Both the position numbers and the translations under genes were made by a program. A stretch of DNA of 50,594 nt, from NCBI RefSeq assembly GCF_900101985.1, contig NZ_FNAR01000019.1, positions 1-50,594 of the forward strand, written 5' to 3'. Positions 27,977 through 37,517 of this stretch are shown here, piece by piece. The notes beneath the pieces are model-generated. The model saw nothing but the letters and a program-made list of their open reading frames with translations, was not told where the DNA came from and ran no database searches. Source of the stretch: Bhargavaea beijingensis. GTDB taxonomy: Bacteria > Bacillota > Bacilli > Bacillales_A > Planococcaceae. Within the stretch, counting starts at the first letter, position 1, and every line of letters begins with the position of its first letter.

Positions 27977-28945
27977 ATGAGAGTATTAGAAGCCATCAGT
28001 TCATTTGCCGGACGGAACTTCGCCTTCTTTGTTATTGCGGCCGCTGTTATCGCATTCTTGATCCCCAATGCATTCCTGCCGTTTGGCGCCTATATCACCA
28101 TCCTGCTTGGGGTCGTCATGTTCGGCATGGGGCTCACCCTGAAGCCGGTCGACTTCAAATTGGTCTTCACAAATCCGATTCCGGTCATCACCGGCGTGCT
28201 GCTCCAGTATACGGTCATGCCGCTTACGGCTTTTATCATTGCCACACTTCTGCAACTGCCGGCTGAACTGGCCGCCGGCCTCGTTCTCCTCGGCTGCGTA
28301 CCGGGCGGAACAGCTTCAAACGTGATGGTTTATCTGGCCAAAGGGAATGTGGCGCTGTCTGTCGCGATGACTTCGCTCTCGACGCTCCTGGCGCCGATTG
28401 CGACTCCGGCAATTCTGTTGCTGCTCGCCGGGCAATGGCTTCCAGTCGATGCAAAATCAATGTTCCTATCCATCGTCCAGGTGATCATCGTGCCGATCGC
28501 ACTCGGTCTGGCAGTCCGGCGATTTCTTCCGGGACTCGTCCGGAAAAGCATCACTGTCGTTCCGCTGATTTCGGTGATTGCCATTCTCGTCATCGTCATG
28601 GCCGTCACGGCGGCGAATGCAGGAAACGTCGCGTCTGCCGGTTTCATCGTCTTTGTCGCGGTCTTCCTTCATAACAGTGCCGGTCTTTTGTTCGGCTACC
28701 TGCTTGCCAGGGCATTCGGTTTGAATGAGAACGATCGCCGGGCAATTTCGCTCGAAGTCGGCATGCAAAACTCCGGATTGGGCGTAGCGCTCGCAACCGC
28801 TCATTTCAGCCCGCTTGCCGCTCTGCCGAGTGTATGGGGGGCCATCTGGCACAACATTTCAGGACCTGTCCTGGCAACGTTCTGGTCGAAAAAGAGCGTC
28901 CAGGAAACCGATCCGGTTGTTCCCGCAGATGCTGTCGCCAAATAG
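27977..28945 (+). CDS. bile acid:sodium symporter (BASS) family transporter
   Basis: The 322-residue protein has about ten membrane helices with the BASS sequences VMFGMGLTLKP, GCVPGGTASNVMVYLAKGNVALSV and LEVGMQNSGLGVALA. Bacterial members carry organic anions such as pantothenate, ketopantoate or pyruvate-like acids with Na+. AAGGAGG lies nine bases before ATG 27977, one base after the glcD stop. Its pairing with glcD suggests a 2-hydroxy or 2-keto acid substrate, which is an inference. Confidence 0.85.
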   Translation: MRVLEAISSFAGRNFAFFVIAAAVIAFLIPNAFLPFGAYITILLGVVMFGMGLTLKPVDFKLVFTNPIPVITGVLLQYTVMPLTAFIIATLLQLPAELAAGLVLLGCVPGGTASNVMVYLAKGNVALSVAMTSLSTLLAPIATPAILLLLAGQWLPVDAKSMFLSIVQVIIVPIALGLAVRRFLPGLVRKSITVVPLISVIAILVIVMAVTAANAGNVASAGFIVFVAVFLHNSAGLLFGYLLARAFGLNENDRRAISLEVGMQNSGLGVALATAHFSPLAALPSVWGAIWHNISGPVLATFWSKKSVQETDPVVPADAVAK

Positions 28946-28986
28946 ACGCAGAGACCCACTGCCGCTCCGGCAGTGGGTCTCTGCGT
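28946..28986. terminator. 19-bp perfect bidirectional terminator
   Basis: Arms 28946-28964 and 28968-28986 pair without mismatch around a 3-base loop. It touches the stop codons of both convergent genes (BASS transporter and LLM flavoprotein). Confidence 0.88.
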
Positions 28987-30008
28987 TAATCCATCATTTC
29001 CGCAAGCAGTTCGTAGGAGTGGATGCGCTTGTCGGTATCATAGGCCACCGTGTTGACGATGAGTTCGTCCGCCTGCGTTTCCTCGATCAGCCGCAGCAAT
29101 CCTTCCCGGACCTTGTCTTTCGTGCCATACAGCGTAGTACGGGGATCAAGTGTCTGCATAACATACTGGCGCTCATACGGCGTCCAAAGAGCTTCCATGT
29201 CCTCCACCGGCGGCTTCATCTTGCCGCGGCTATTCCGGATGATGGACAGGAACTGCTGCATGTGTGTTGTGATCAGATACTCCGCTTCTTCCTGCGTATC
29301 GACGATCAGGACATTGACGCCCGGCATGGCATAAGGTTCAGCCAGCTTCCCGGAAGGCTCGAATCCGCTTCTGTAAAGTTCGAATGCGGCATCCATATAA
29401 CCCGGTGCAAAGTGGCTGGCAAATGAGAACGGCAGGCCTTTTCTCGCTGCCAGTTGGGCGCTGAACCCACTCGAGCCGAGCAGCCAGATCGGAACATCCC
29501 GGCCGTCACCCGGGAATGCGCGCACAGGCATGTCCTCCCCGCCCTCGAAATAGGCTTCCAGTTCCGCCACATCACGCGGAAACTCATCCGGCCCGCCTTT
29601 TAAATTCCGCCGGAGCGCCCACATCGTCTGCTGGTCGGTTCCGGGAGCGCGGCCGAGGCCGAGGTCGATACGTCCGGGATACATCGCATCGAGCGTCCCG
29701 AACTGCTCGGCAATGATCAGAGGCGCGTGGTTCGGCAGCATGACCCCGCCTGATCCGACACGGATCTCCTTCGACTCCGAGGCAAGACGGCCAATCAGAA
29801 CAGCCGTCGCGGAGCTCGCGATGCCTTCGAAATTATGGTGCTCGGCGAGCCAGTATCGGTTGTATCCCAGTTCATCCGCACGGCGGATCAACTTTGCGCT
29901 GTTCTCAATCGCATCAGCCGGCGTGTCTTCTTCACGGACCTGGACCAGGTCGAGGACAGACAACGGAATGCCTTCAAATTTCTTCGCGTTTTCTCGGATC
30001 AACTTCAT
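28986..30008 (-). CDS. LLM-class flavin-dependent oxidoreductase (MsnO8-type)
   Basis: The 340-residue TIM-barrel protein begins PLSVLDLVQVREEDTPADAI and has RYWLAEHHN and GRIDLGLGRAPGT, the usual markers of single-component luciferase-like monooxygenases. Substrate unknown; it would need reduced FMN from a partner reductase. GAGGGAG precedes the ATG. A palindrome ATGAAA-4-TTTCAT (30078-30093) in its 5' region may be an operator. Transcription converges with the glcD operon. Confidence 0.87.
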   Translation of the reverse strand: MKLIRENAKKFEGIPLSVLDLVQVREEDTPADAIENSAKLIRRADELGYNRYWLAEHHNFEGIASSATAVLIGRLASESKEIRVGSGGVMLPNHAPLIIAEQFGTLDAMYPGRIDLGLGRAPGTDQQTMWALRRNLKGGPDEFPRDVAELEAYFEGGEDMPVRAFPGDGRDVPIWLLGSSGFSAQLAARKGLPFSFASHFAPGYMDAAFELYRSGFEPSGKLAEPYAMPGVNVLIVDTQEEAEYLITTHMQQFLSIIRNSRGKMKPPVEDMEALWTPYERQYVMQTLDPRTTLYGTKDKVREGLLRLIEETQADELIVNTVAYDTDKRIHSYELLAEMMD

Positions 30009-30100
30009 CGGATCAACTCCCTCTCTCCTCTTTATCTTAACGCCCGATCCAGCGGAGATGCCAAGAAACTGCTTAAGATGAAAATAATTTCATTATGTAA

Positions 30101-30135
30101 ACATTCCTCCTTCCGCTGACAGGAAGGAGGAATGT
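30101..30135. terminator. terminator of spoVR
   Basis: A perfect 14-bp stem (30101-30114 with 30122-30135, loop GCTGACA) lies 8 bases after the spoVR stop. Confidence 0.75.
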
Positions 30136-30143
30136 GATTTTCG

Positions 30144-31544
30144 TTAGGATAAGGCCCGCCGGGTCACTTTCTTGCCGTCACAGGAAAAGCAGATTTTCCT
30201 TCCTTCCACGACTGTTTCCATGTGGACGGTCCGTCCCCAGAGAACATGCAGATGCGGCAGCACATGCTCGAGATAAGGAAGATCGAGTTCGGTTCCCTCA
30301 TACCGGTGAGTCAGGTACAGTTCCCCGTTCCGCAGGTAATCGCCGTCCTCCACAACGATGTAAGGGAAGCCTCCGTTTACCCTTGAGGAAATGAGCCGTT
30401 CGCGTACTTTTTCGAAATCCTTTTCCGTGACCCTGTATTCCTGGCCGCGCTTGCCGAACAGATACAGGTCTTCCTGCTCCGCCAATTCCTTTGTCAGGTA
30501 GTTACGGATAAACGAGGTATCCGACTCGATTTCCCTGACTTCGTACAGCTTTTCCCTGCCGCTTCCGGGCCGGATGCCCCGTCTTTTCATCTGGTCGTCC
30601 GGGTGGTCATACTTGCGCTCGATGTCTTCGAAAATCCGCAGGCCGAGCGTGTAAGGGTTGATCGAGGTCGCGGACGGCTGGATGACCCCGGCATTCAGCT
30701 TGGAGAATTCAATCGTTTCGGCAGGGGTCAGGTCAAGCTCGCGCATGATACGCTGATGCCAGAATGTCGCCCAGCCTTCGTTCATGATTTTCGTTTCCAG
30801 CTGGGGCCAGAAGTAAAGCATCTCTTCCCTCATCATCGTGAGGATATCACGCTGCCAGCTTTCCAGGTCCCGCCCGTGCTCCTGGATGAAATGAAGGATG
30901 TCCTTTTCCGGGCTTTCAGGGATTTTCTTTCTTGCCGGGCTCTCCTGGCGGGCATCCTTTCCCTGGGTCCGGTCAAGCGCCCATAGGTCGTCATATGGAG
31001 AGGTTTTCACCTCCGGAACTTCATCCGGGTCTTTTTCATTACTCGCAATGATCAAAGACGGATCCACATGTTCCTGGACGGTCAGCACCGCATCGAGGAA
31101 GCGCTCCACACGGTCCTTGCCGTACGTCACTTCATAATCCGCAATCCGGTCCGCCGTTGAGGACATGCTTTCGACCATGTCGCCCCGTGTGTTGGCGAAG
31201 CGGACATTGTTCTTGAAAAAGTCGCTGTGCGCCAGCACATGCGCGACAATCAGCTTATTCTGGACAAGCGAGTTGGAATCAAGAAGAAATGCGTAGCACG
31301 GATCCGAATTGATGACGAGTTCATAAATTTTGCTGAGTCCGAGATCGTACTGCAACTTCATTTTGTGAAACTGCTTGCCGAAGCTCCAGTGGCTGAACCG
31401 GGTCGGCATTCCGTATGCGCCAAATGTATAGATGATATCAGCCGGGCAGATCTCATAGCGCATCGGATAAAAGTCAAGCCCGAACCCTTCCGCAACCTCG
31501 GTGATTTCAGCAATGGCCCGCTCCAGTGCTTTCATATCGGTCAT
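30144..31544 (-). CDS. spoVR: SpoVR family protein
   Basis: The 466-residue soluble protein has the SpoVR-family N-terminus ([22 protein letters not shown]), the central [13 protein letters not shown] motif and ending. Its mutants affect spore cortex formation in Bacillus, and its E. coli relative YcgB belongs with YeaG/YeaH. Its ATG overlaps the stop of yhbH (ATGA, 31541-31544), and GGGGAGG lies ten bases upstream. No catalytic activity has been assigned to the family. Confidence 0.94.
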   Translation of the reverse strand: MTDMKALERAIAEITEVAEGFGLDFYPMRYEICPADIIYTFGAYGMPTRFSHWSFGKQFHKMKLQYDLGLSKIYELVINSDPCYAFLLDSNSLVQNKLIVAHVLAHSDFFKNNVRFANTRGDMVESMSSTADRIADYEVTYGKDRVERFLDAVLTVQEHVDPSLIIASNEKDPDEVPEVKTSPYDDLWALDRTQGKDARQESPARKKIPESPEKDILHFIQEHGRDLESWQRDILTMMREEMLYFWPQLETKIMNEGWATFWHQRIMRELDLTPAETIEFSKLNAGVIQPSATSINPYTLGLRIFEDIERKYDHPDDQMKRRGIRPGSGREKLYEVREIESDTSFIRNYLTKELAEQEDLYLFGKRGQEYRVTEKDFEKVRERLISSRVNGGFPYIVVEDGDYLRNGELYLTHRYEGTELDLPYLEHVLPHLHVLWGRTVHMETVVEGRKICFSCDGKKVTRRALS

Positions 31545-32698
31545 GATCCGATCGCCTCCCCTTTCCGGAAGAAGCTTTTCAGCGCATGGTACACATCCGC
31601 TTTTTCCTTTAGTACATAGTGCCTGAATTTCGGATCGTCCACCGTCCGGAGTGCCGTCAGCATCGTCGAGTAGCGGCTGTGTTCGTTCACTTCCCCGTAG
31701 CCGAACATGCGGGAGACCTCCAGCATTTCTCCCACCAGGCGGAGCACTTCTTTATTGTCCGAGGTCATGTTCTCGCCATCCGAGAAATGGAACGGATAAA
31801 TGTTATAGCGAGCCGGGCTGTACTTTTCCCCGATCAGCTCCATCGCCATCCGATAGGCGGACGAGCAACGTGTGCCGCCACTTTCCGCCTTCGTGAAGAA
31901 TTCCTCCTCGGTCACCACCTTGGCCTCGGTCTGGTGGGAGATGAACTCGATATCGACCGAACTGTATCGGGTCCGCAGAAAACGGGTCAGCCAGAAAAAG
32001 AAGCTTCTCGCCATATACTTCTCAAATGCGCCCATCGAGGCACTGGTGTCCATCATGGCGATCACGACGGCACGGGATTCCGGCCGTTTTTCATCTTCCC
32101 ACGTCTTGAATCGGAGGTCGTCGTCCAATATCGGCATGATCCCGCTGCGCCCTTCCATCGCGTTCCGTTTTATCGCAGAGACGATGGTCCGCTTTTTATC
32201 GATGTTTCCGATGAGGCCTTTTTTACGGATATCATTGAATGTAATACGCTCAGTAATGATGTCCGCCTGTTCCTTGCGTTCCATGTTCGGCAGTTCCATT
32301 TCTGAAAACAGGGCTTCCTCCAGTTCCGCTACCGACACTTCCGCCTCGTAGACATCTTCACCCGGCGCATCTCCCGCTTCCTTGCCTTTGCCCTGTCCCG
32401 GGCGCCCGCTGCCGTCTTTGGCGATGACATCACCGACCTGGCTGTCTCCCTTCCCCTGGCCGACATGTTCCGACTTGGAATGGTTATAGCGGATTTTATA
32501 TTCATCGAGCGAGCGGATCGGGATTTTCACTACTTTGCGCCCGTCCGACATCACGATATTCTCTTCACTGATCAGATCTGGAAGATTATCCCGGATCGCC
32601 TTCTTCACCTTGTCCATATGACGTTTCTGGTCCTCGTGGCCTTTCCGGTGGAGGCTCCAATCATCCTGCGACACGACAAACCGGCCATATTTGTTCAT
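31541..32698 (-). CDS. yhbH: YhbH family sporulation/stress protein (UPF0229)
   Basis: The 385-residue protein has the family N-terminus ([17 protein letters not shown]), an acid/Gly-rich middle and a von Willebrand A-like domain with MIDAS motif DTSASMG (about residue 217). It is the partner of the PrkA kinase: yhbH in Bacillus, yeaH in E. coli. It is coupled to spoVR by a 4-base overlap and separated from prkA by 233 bases with a terminator, so it probably also has its own promoter. I could not identify that promoter with confidence. Confidence 0.93.
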   Translation of the reverse strand: MNKYGRFVVSQDDWSLHRKGHEDQKRHMDKVKKAIRDNLPDLISEENIVMSDGRKVVKIPIRSLDEYKIRYNHSKSEHVGQGKGDSQVGDVIAKDGSGRPGQGKGKEAGDAPGEDVYEAEVSVAELEEALFSEMELPNMERKEQADIITERITFNDIRKKGLIGNIDKKRTIVSAIKRNAMEGRSGIMPILDDDLRFKTWEDEKRPESRAVVIAMMDTSASMGAFEKYMARSFFFWLTRFLRTRYSSVDIEFISHQTEAKVVTEEEFFTKAESGGTRCSSAYRMAMELIGEKYSPARYNIYPFHFSDGENMTSDNKEVLRLVGEMLEVSRMFGYGEVNEHSRYSTMLTALRTVDDPKFRHYVLKEKADVYHALKSFFRKGEAIGS

Positions 32699-32824
32699 GC
32701 TCCACCCGCCTCTCTTCTTTTTGAGTTTCCATTATCTTATGCAGTACGGAGCGGACGCTTGACAATGTTCTGAATTATGAAAGAATATAATCGGGTTTTG
32801 GGCAACCGCCGGGCCAATCAGAAA

Positions 32825-32874
32825 GAAAAAAGCAGGAGCTCCGCCATGACTCGCGGTCCGGCGGGCCTCTGCCT
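32825..32874 (-). terminator. terminator between prkA and yhbH
   Basis: An interrupted stem (GCAG, AG and CCGCC pairing with GGCGG, CT and CTGC) is followed on the minus strand by TTTTTTCTTT. The intervening 14-base loop is GC-rich. Confidence 0.65.
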
Positions 32875-32931
32875 GACAATCTGGATTTCTTATCGTCAAT
32901 GATGAACCGGATTGCATTCCGGACCCGAAGT

Positions 32932-34827
32932 TTATCGGTTCAATAGGCTCCCGACATACCTGAGCAACTCGTTTGCAGACGTGCTGTTGTAGCCGTGTTC
33001 GTCGATGAGCCGTCCGACGACTTCGTTGACTTTCTTGAGCTGCGCTTCATCCGGCGTCGCAGACGAAGTGGTAATTTTCACGACGTCCTTCAGGTCCGCA
33101 AACAGCTTTTTCTGGATGGCCTCCCGCAGGCGGTCATGGGAGTTATAGTCGAACCGTTTGCCTTTTCTCGCATAGGCGGAAATCCGGATGAGTATTTCTT
33201 CACGGAATGCCTTTTTTGCGTTTTCCGAGATGCCGATCTGCTCCTCGATCGAGCGCATCAGTTTTTCATCCGGCGGCAGTTCCTCACCTGTGAGAGGGTC
33301 GCGCAACTTGTTTTTATTGCAGAACGCCTCGACATGATCCAGGTAATTATCCATCAGCGTCTTCGCGGATTCTTCATAGGAATAGACAAACGCCTTCTGG
33401 ACTTCCTTTTTCGCGATATCGTCATATTCCCTGCGTGCAATGCCGATGTACTCCATGTAACGGGTCCGGTCTTCTTCACTGATTGATGCGTGGTCGGCCA
33501 GGCCGTCTTTGAGTGAACGCAGCACATCAAGCGCATTGATGGCCGGTACATCTTTCCGGATGATGGCGGACGAGATTCGGTTGATGACATATCGCGGATC
33601 GATTCCGCTCATGCCTTCGTCCGAAAACTCTTTTTTGAGTTCGTTCACATCAATCGCACTGAAGCCCTCAACGTTTTCACCGTCGTAGAGACGCATCTTT
33701 TTCACGATGTCGGCGCCCTGTTTCCTCGACGGCTTCAGCCGGGTGAGCACCGAGAAGATGGCCGCCACCCTGAGCGCATGCGGTGCGATATGCACATGGG
33801 CCATGTCACTGTCGGAAATCATCTTTCGGTAGATGCGCTCTTCCTCCGACACCTTCAGGTTATACGGCACCGGCATAACGATGATCCGCGAATGCAACGC
33901 TTCGTTTTTCTTATCTGCAATGAACGACCGGTACTCTGTCTCGTTCGTGTGGGCGACAATCAGCTCATCGGCACTGATGAGTGCAAACCGGCCCGCCTTG
34001 AAGTTGCCTTCCTGGGTGAGCGACAGCAGATGCCAGAGGAATTTCTCATCCAGCTTCAGCATTTCCTGGAATTCCATCAGCCCCCGGTTTGCCTTGTTCA
34101 GTTCCCCGTCAAACCGGTATGCACGCGGATCGGATTCAGACCCGAACTCCGCGATGGTCGAGAAGTCGATGCTGCCGGTCAGATCCGCGATGTCCTGGGA
34201 TTTCGGATCGGATGGCGTGAACGTTCCGATGCCGACCCGCTTATCTTCTGACAGGAAAATCCGCTCGACAGGCATGTCTTCGATCCGCCCGCCGTATTCC
34301 CGCTCCAGCCGCATCGAATTCAGCGGCGAAAGCGTCCCTTCAATCCGGATTCCGTAAGCCCGGCGGAAATCTTCACGGAGGTGAATCGGGATCAGATGAA
34401 GCGGGTCTTCATGCATCGGGCAGCCCTTGATGGCATACACCGCTCCCTCGTCTGTCCGCGAGTACGCCTCCAGCCCCCGTTTTAAAAGAGTCACAATCGT
34501 AGATTTACCGCCGCTGACGGGTCCCATCAAAAGCAGGATCCGCTTGCGCACATCGAGCCGCTTTGCAGCGGGATGGAAATACTCCTCCACGAGCCGCTCC
34601 ACCGATTCCTCGAGGCCGAAAATCTGCTCCCCGAAAAAGCCGTACCTACGGGTTCCTTCAATTTCCGTGATTCCGTGGCTCTTGATCATATTGTAAACAC
34701 GCGAGTGTGCATTCTGCGCCACTTCCGGCCGCTCCTTGACAATCTCCAGATATTCCGCGAATGTCCCTTCCCACTTTAGACGGTCCTCTTCTTCACGATG
34801 TCGTTTTGCCTTCTCCAGGATGTCCAA
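32932..34827 (-). CDS. prkA: PrkA family serine protein kinase / AAA protein
   Basis: The 631-residue protein has an AAA module with Walker A GPVSGGKST (102-110) and the C-terminal PrkA domain. Relatives phosphorylate substrates or act as AAA proteases in sporulation and stationary phase. The start is a TTG at 34827, seven bases after GGAGG; there is no ATG in reach. It lies upstream of yhbH and spoVR on the same strand. In E. coli the homologues yeaG and yeaH are neighbours and ycgB lies elsewhere, so the three-gene group here is compact. Confidence 0.95.
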   Translation of the reverse strand: MDILEKAKRHREEEDRLKWEGTFAEYLEIVKERPEVAQNAHSRVYNMIKSHGITEIEGTRRYGFFGEQIFGLEESVERLVEEYFHPAAKRLDVRKRILLLMGPVSGGKSTIVTLLKRGLEAYSRTDEGAVYAIKGCPMHEDPLHLIPIHLREDFRRAYGIRIEGTLSPLNSMRLEREYGGRIEDMPVERIFLSEDKRVGIGTFTPSDPKSQDIADLTGSIDFSTIAEFGSESDPRAYRFDGELNKANRGLMEFQEMLKLDEKFLWHLLSLTQEGNFKAGRFALISADELIVAHTNETEYRSFIADKKNEALHSRIIVMPVPYNLKVSEEERIYRKMISDSDMAHVHIAPHALRVAAIFSVLTRLKPSRKQGADIVKKMRLYDGENVEGFSAIDVNELKKEFSDEGMSGIDPRYVINRISSAIIRKDVPAINALDVLRSLKDGLADHASISEEDRTRYMEYIGIARREYDDIAKKEVQKAFVYSYEESAKTLMDNYLDHVEAFCNKNKLRDPLTGEELPPDEKLMRSIEEQIGISENAKKAFREEILIRISAYARKGKRFDYNSHDRLREAIQKKLFADLKDVVKITTSSATPDEAQLKKVNEVVGRLIDEHGYNSTSANELLRYVGSLLNR

Positions 34828-34918
34828 CTGATCGCCTCCAGTCAGTGCTTCGTTTCTTACAACGTATGCGGCGGACGGGCCGTTGATGATGCCGGCGCAG
34901 AACTGGGGTTGGATGCAG

Positions 34919-34970
34919 TGAAATGATGGAGGGGGACGTGAATTCTTTGAGTGCGGTCGCGAATCCGTCC
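34919..34970 (+). repeat. intergenic repeat, copy 1 (21-bp period, TGCGGTCGC core)
   Basis: A 21-base unit 34940-34960 starts GAATTC and ends TGCGGTCGC. It is followed by GAAT (start of a next unit) and preceded by GAAATG..GGAGG.GGAC. The same order of blocks is found on the minus strand at 39919-39981, with the 13 bases TGCGGTCGCGAAT identical and GAATTC at the same distance. It lies between prkA and the terminator of the dioxygenase gene. Confidence 0.6.
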
Positions 34971-34975
34971 AATAG

Positions 34976-35000
34976 AAAAAACCGGGCGCCGGCCCGGTTT
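34976..35000 (-). terminator. dioxygenase terminator
   Basis: A 9-bp stem AAACCGGGC/GCCCGGTTT (34979-34987 with 34992-35000) is followed on the minus strand by TTTTTT, right after the stop at 35007. Confidence 0.85.
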
Positions 35001-35006
35001 CGTCCC

Positions 35007-35990
35007 TTATTCATATTCTTTTTCAATTGCCTTGTCGCTTCGCTTCGTATCGATGTGGCGTACGTAGGATTCAATCTGTTCCCGCTTCGGTTCGAGGAAT
35101 GGCGGGAGGGCGAGCTTTTCGCCGAGGGTTTCATACGGCTCGTCGTCCATGAAGCCCGGCCCGTCTGTCGCGAATTCGAACAGAATCCCCGGCGAGACAC
35201 GCGCATAAAGGGACTCGAAATAGAAGCGATTCACATAGCCGGAAGTGCTGAATCCCAAGCCCTCCATATGGCTGATCCAATCTTCGAGCACGGAGCGGTC
35301 CTCAACACGGAACGCACTGTGGTGGATCGTTCCGAATCCTTGCATCCCTCGCGGAAGAACCGCATTGTGCTCGATGATGACCCGGGCGCCATTGCCGCCT
35401 TCCCCGACCTCAAACAAATAGAAAGATCCATCCTTGGCCACTTCACGGAAACCGAGCGCCTTTTCCATGACCTGTTTCATATAGTCGATATTGCTGACGC
35501 GCAAGATGATCGGGCCGAGCCCCGTGATGGCATATTCAAACGGAATCGGCCCATTCTGCCACGGAATGCCCGCCGCGACGCCAGTATCTCCTTCGTCGGA
35601 AACCAGCTGATACAATTGGCCGTCAAAATCGGTGAACGGCAGGACGTTGCGGTCGAACTGCTGCCTGATGCCGTCGTGCTTGATCTCAAGACGGTCAAAG
35701 CGCTTGACCCAGTAGTCGAGTGCCGCGTCATCCGGCACGCGGAACGAAGTTCTGTGGATCTCATCAGTTCCATGGGTCCCCTTCGGAATCCCCTGGAAAT
35801 CAAAGAACGTCATGTCAGTGCCTGCGCTTCCCCGATCATCCGCGAAAAACAGGTGGTACGTGCTGATGTCATCCTGGTTTACTGTTTTTTTCACGAGGCG
35901 CATTCCGAGCACGTATGTGAAAAACTCATAGTTCTTTTCTGCTGAGCTCGTAATTGCGGTTACATGGTGCATTCCTTTCAAGCTTTCCAT
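35007..35990 (-). CDS. ring-cleaving dioxygenase of the glyoxalase fold (MhqA/MhqO-like)
   Basis: The 327-residue protein has two vicinal-oxygen-chelate halves, with metal ligands suggested by MHHVTAIT (His near residue 8), IHHSAFRV in the second half and FEFATDGPG near the end. Bacillus MhqA/MhqO/MhqE cleave hydroquinone-type rings and protect against quinones. ATG 35990 is eight bases after GGAGG. The promoter carries a perfect 18-bp palindrome of the type bound by MhqR, which supports a quinone-response role. Confidence 0.88.
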   Translation of the reverse strand: MESLKGMHHVTAITSSAEKNYEFFTYVLGMRLVKKTVNQDDISTYHLFFADDRGSAGTDMTFFDFQGIPKGTHGTDEIHRTSFRVPDDAALDYWVKRFDRLEIKHDGIRQQFDRNVLPFTDFDGQLYQLVSDEGDTGVAAGIPWQNGPIPFEYAITGLGPIILRVSNIDYMKQVMEKALGFREVAKDGSFYLFEVGEGGNGARVIIEHNAVLPRGMQGFGTIHHSAFRVEDRSVLEDWISHMEGLGFSTSGYVNRFYFESLYARVSPGILFEFATDGPGFMDDEPYETLGEKLALPPFLEPKREQIESYVRHIDTKRSDKAIEKEYE

Positions 35991-36012
35991 ATTGGTTGCC
36001 TCCAATGATTTT

Positions 36013-36059
36013 TATCTTGAATTCAAGATAAGTATACGCTGCTTATTCCGGTTACTCAA
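36013..36059 (-). promoter_or_regulatory. dioxygenase promoter with MhqR-like operator
   Basis: On the minus strand TTGAGT (36059-36054), 17 bases, TATACT (36036-36031). Directly behind the -10 box lies TATCTTGAATTCAAGATA (36013-36030), a perfect palindrome covering the transcription start. It closely resembles the operator of the MarR-type quinone sensor MhqR of Bacillus, as I recall it. The regulator gene itself is not in the window. Confidence 0.75.
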
Positions 36060-36142
36060 TTCTTTTGCCCAAAATATTGAACTTTAACCGTTCTTCCGTC
36101 ATCATTAACAGTATGACCACTACAGAAATGAAGGATCATCAT

Positions 36143-37354
36143 ATGGAAGAAAACCAAATCAACCCACTTGAGGCTGCATCCGCCCCCGAAGAGGAGAACG
36201 TTACCCGGATCCAGCTGGATAGCAAACAAATCATCCTGATTGGCACGGCCCACGTTTCAAAACTCAGCGCCCGGCAAGTAAAAGACGTCATCGACCGGGA
36301 ACAGCCCGACACCGTTGCGGTCGAGCTGGACAAACAGCGTTTTGATGCCATCACGAACGGCAACCGCTGGGAGGACATGGACATCTTCAAGGTCATCAAG
36401 GAAAAGAAAGCGACGCTTCTTCTGATGAACCTGGCCATCTCCTCTTTCCAGAACCGGATGGCGAAGCAGTTCGACGTCAAACCGGGCGCGGAGATGATCC
36501 AGGGAATCGAATCCGCGAAGGAAACCGGCGCCAAACTCGTCCTTGCCGACCGCAACATCCAGACCACGTTTTCCCGCATCTGGGGCAACCTTGGCCCAGG
36601 CGGCAAGGCCCAACTGCTCACCTCGGTCATTGCCGGCATCTTCAGCCGTGAAGACATCACCGAAGAAGAAATGGAAAAAATGAAATCACAGGACACACTG
36701 AATGCGGTCCTGGCCGAATTCACTGAAGCGTTTCCCCGGCTGAAAACTCCGCTCATTGACGAGCGCGATCAGTACCTGGCCGAGAAAATCCGTACTGCAC
36801 CGGGCAAGAAGATCGTCGCCGTGCTTGGGGCGGCACACGTCCCCGGGATCACAAAAGAGATTCACCGAAAACATGATCTGAAAAAACTGACCGAAAAACC
36901 GCCAAAACCGGTTTGGCCGAAAGTTGTCGGCTGGGCGATCCCGCTCCTGATCATCGGGATCATCGCCTACACATTCCTGCAAAACAGCGATGTCGCCACG
37001 AGCCAGATGCTCAGCTGGCTGCTGTGGAACGGTTCCCTTGCGGCACTCGGAACGATCCTTGCAAAAGGGCATCCGCTTGCCGTTCTGACCGCTTTTATCG
37101 CGGCGCCGTTCACTTCCCTAAACCCGCTGCTCGCCGTCGGATGGTTTTCGGGGCTCGTACAGGCCTACTTCACCCGCCCAAGCGTAAAGGATTTTCAAAA
37201 GCTCGCGGATGATGTGTTGAGCGTGAAGGGCTTCTGGGAGAACAAAGCCACACGTGTCCTGCTCGTCGTCGTCCTCGGCAACATCGGCAGTTCGCTCGGC
37301 ACCTTCATCGGAGGGGCTGATGTCGTCAGATCGTTTTTCCAGCATATCTTTTAA
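36143..37354 (+). CDS. TraB/PrgY family membrane protein
   Basis: The 403-residue protein has the TraB-family N-terminal domain (ILIGTAHVSKLSARQV near residue 32; GAEMIQGIESAKETGAKLVLADR; AVLGAAHVPGI) and a C-terminal region of about four membrane helices (from about 262). Plasmid-encoded TraB/PrgY reduce sex-pheromone output in enterococci. Chromosomal relatives are widespread and may be membrane proteases of the Tiki type. I chose ATG 36143, six bases after GAAGGAT; upstream ATGs lack a site. Confidence 0.85.
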   Translation: MEENQINPLEAASAPEEENVTRIQLDSKQIILIGTAHVSKLSARQVKDVIDREQPDTVAVELDKQRFDAITNGNRWEDMDIFKVIKEKKATLLLMNLAISSFQNRMAKQFDVKPGAEMIQGIESAKETGAKLVLADRNIQTTFSRIWGNLGPGGKAQLLTSVIAGIFSREDITEEEMEKMKSQDTLNAVLAEFTEAFPRLKTPLIDERDQYLAEKIRTAPGKKIVAVLGAAHVPGITKEIHRKHDLKKLTEKPPKPVWPKVVGWAIPLLIIGIIAYTFLQNSDVATSQMLSWLLWNGSLAALGTILAKGHPLAVLTAFIAAPFTSLNPLLAVGWFSGLVQAYFTRPSVKDFQKLADDVLSVKGFWENKATRVLLVVVLGNIGSSLGTFIGGADVVRSFFQHIF

Positions 37355-37360
37355 ATGCCA

Positions 37361-37398
37361 AAACCCGTACAGGTTTTTTTACCTGTACGGGTTTCTTT
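37361..37398. terminator. terminator after the TraB-family gene
   Basis: A perfect 14-bp stem (37361-37374 with 37381-37394) has a loop of six T residues. The 120 bases from here to recQ show no gene. Confidence 0.85.
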
Positions 37399-37517
37399 GT
37401 AGTGTTGTACGGTTATGATGAGGTCTTTCCGGACCTCGGTATTCCTCAGATTCGCGGCAATCAGAAAAGAATCTCCGGTTGAAGGTTGATACAGGGCTGA
37501 CCTTCCGGCTTACCTCC

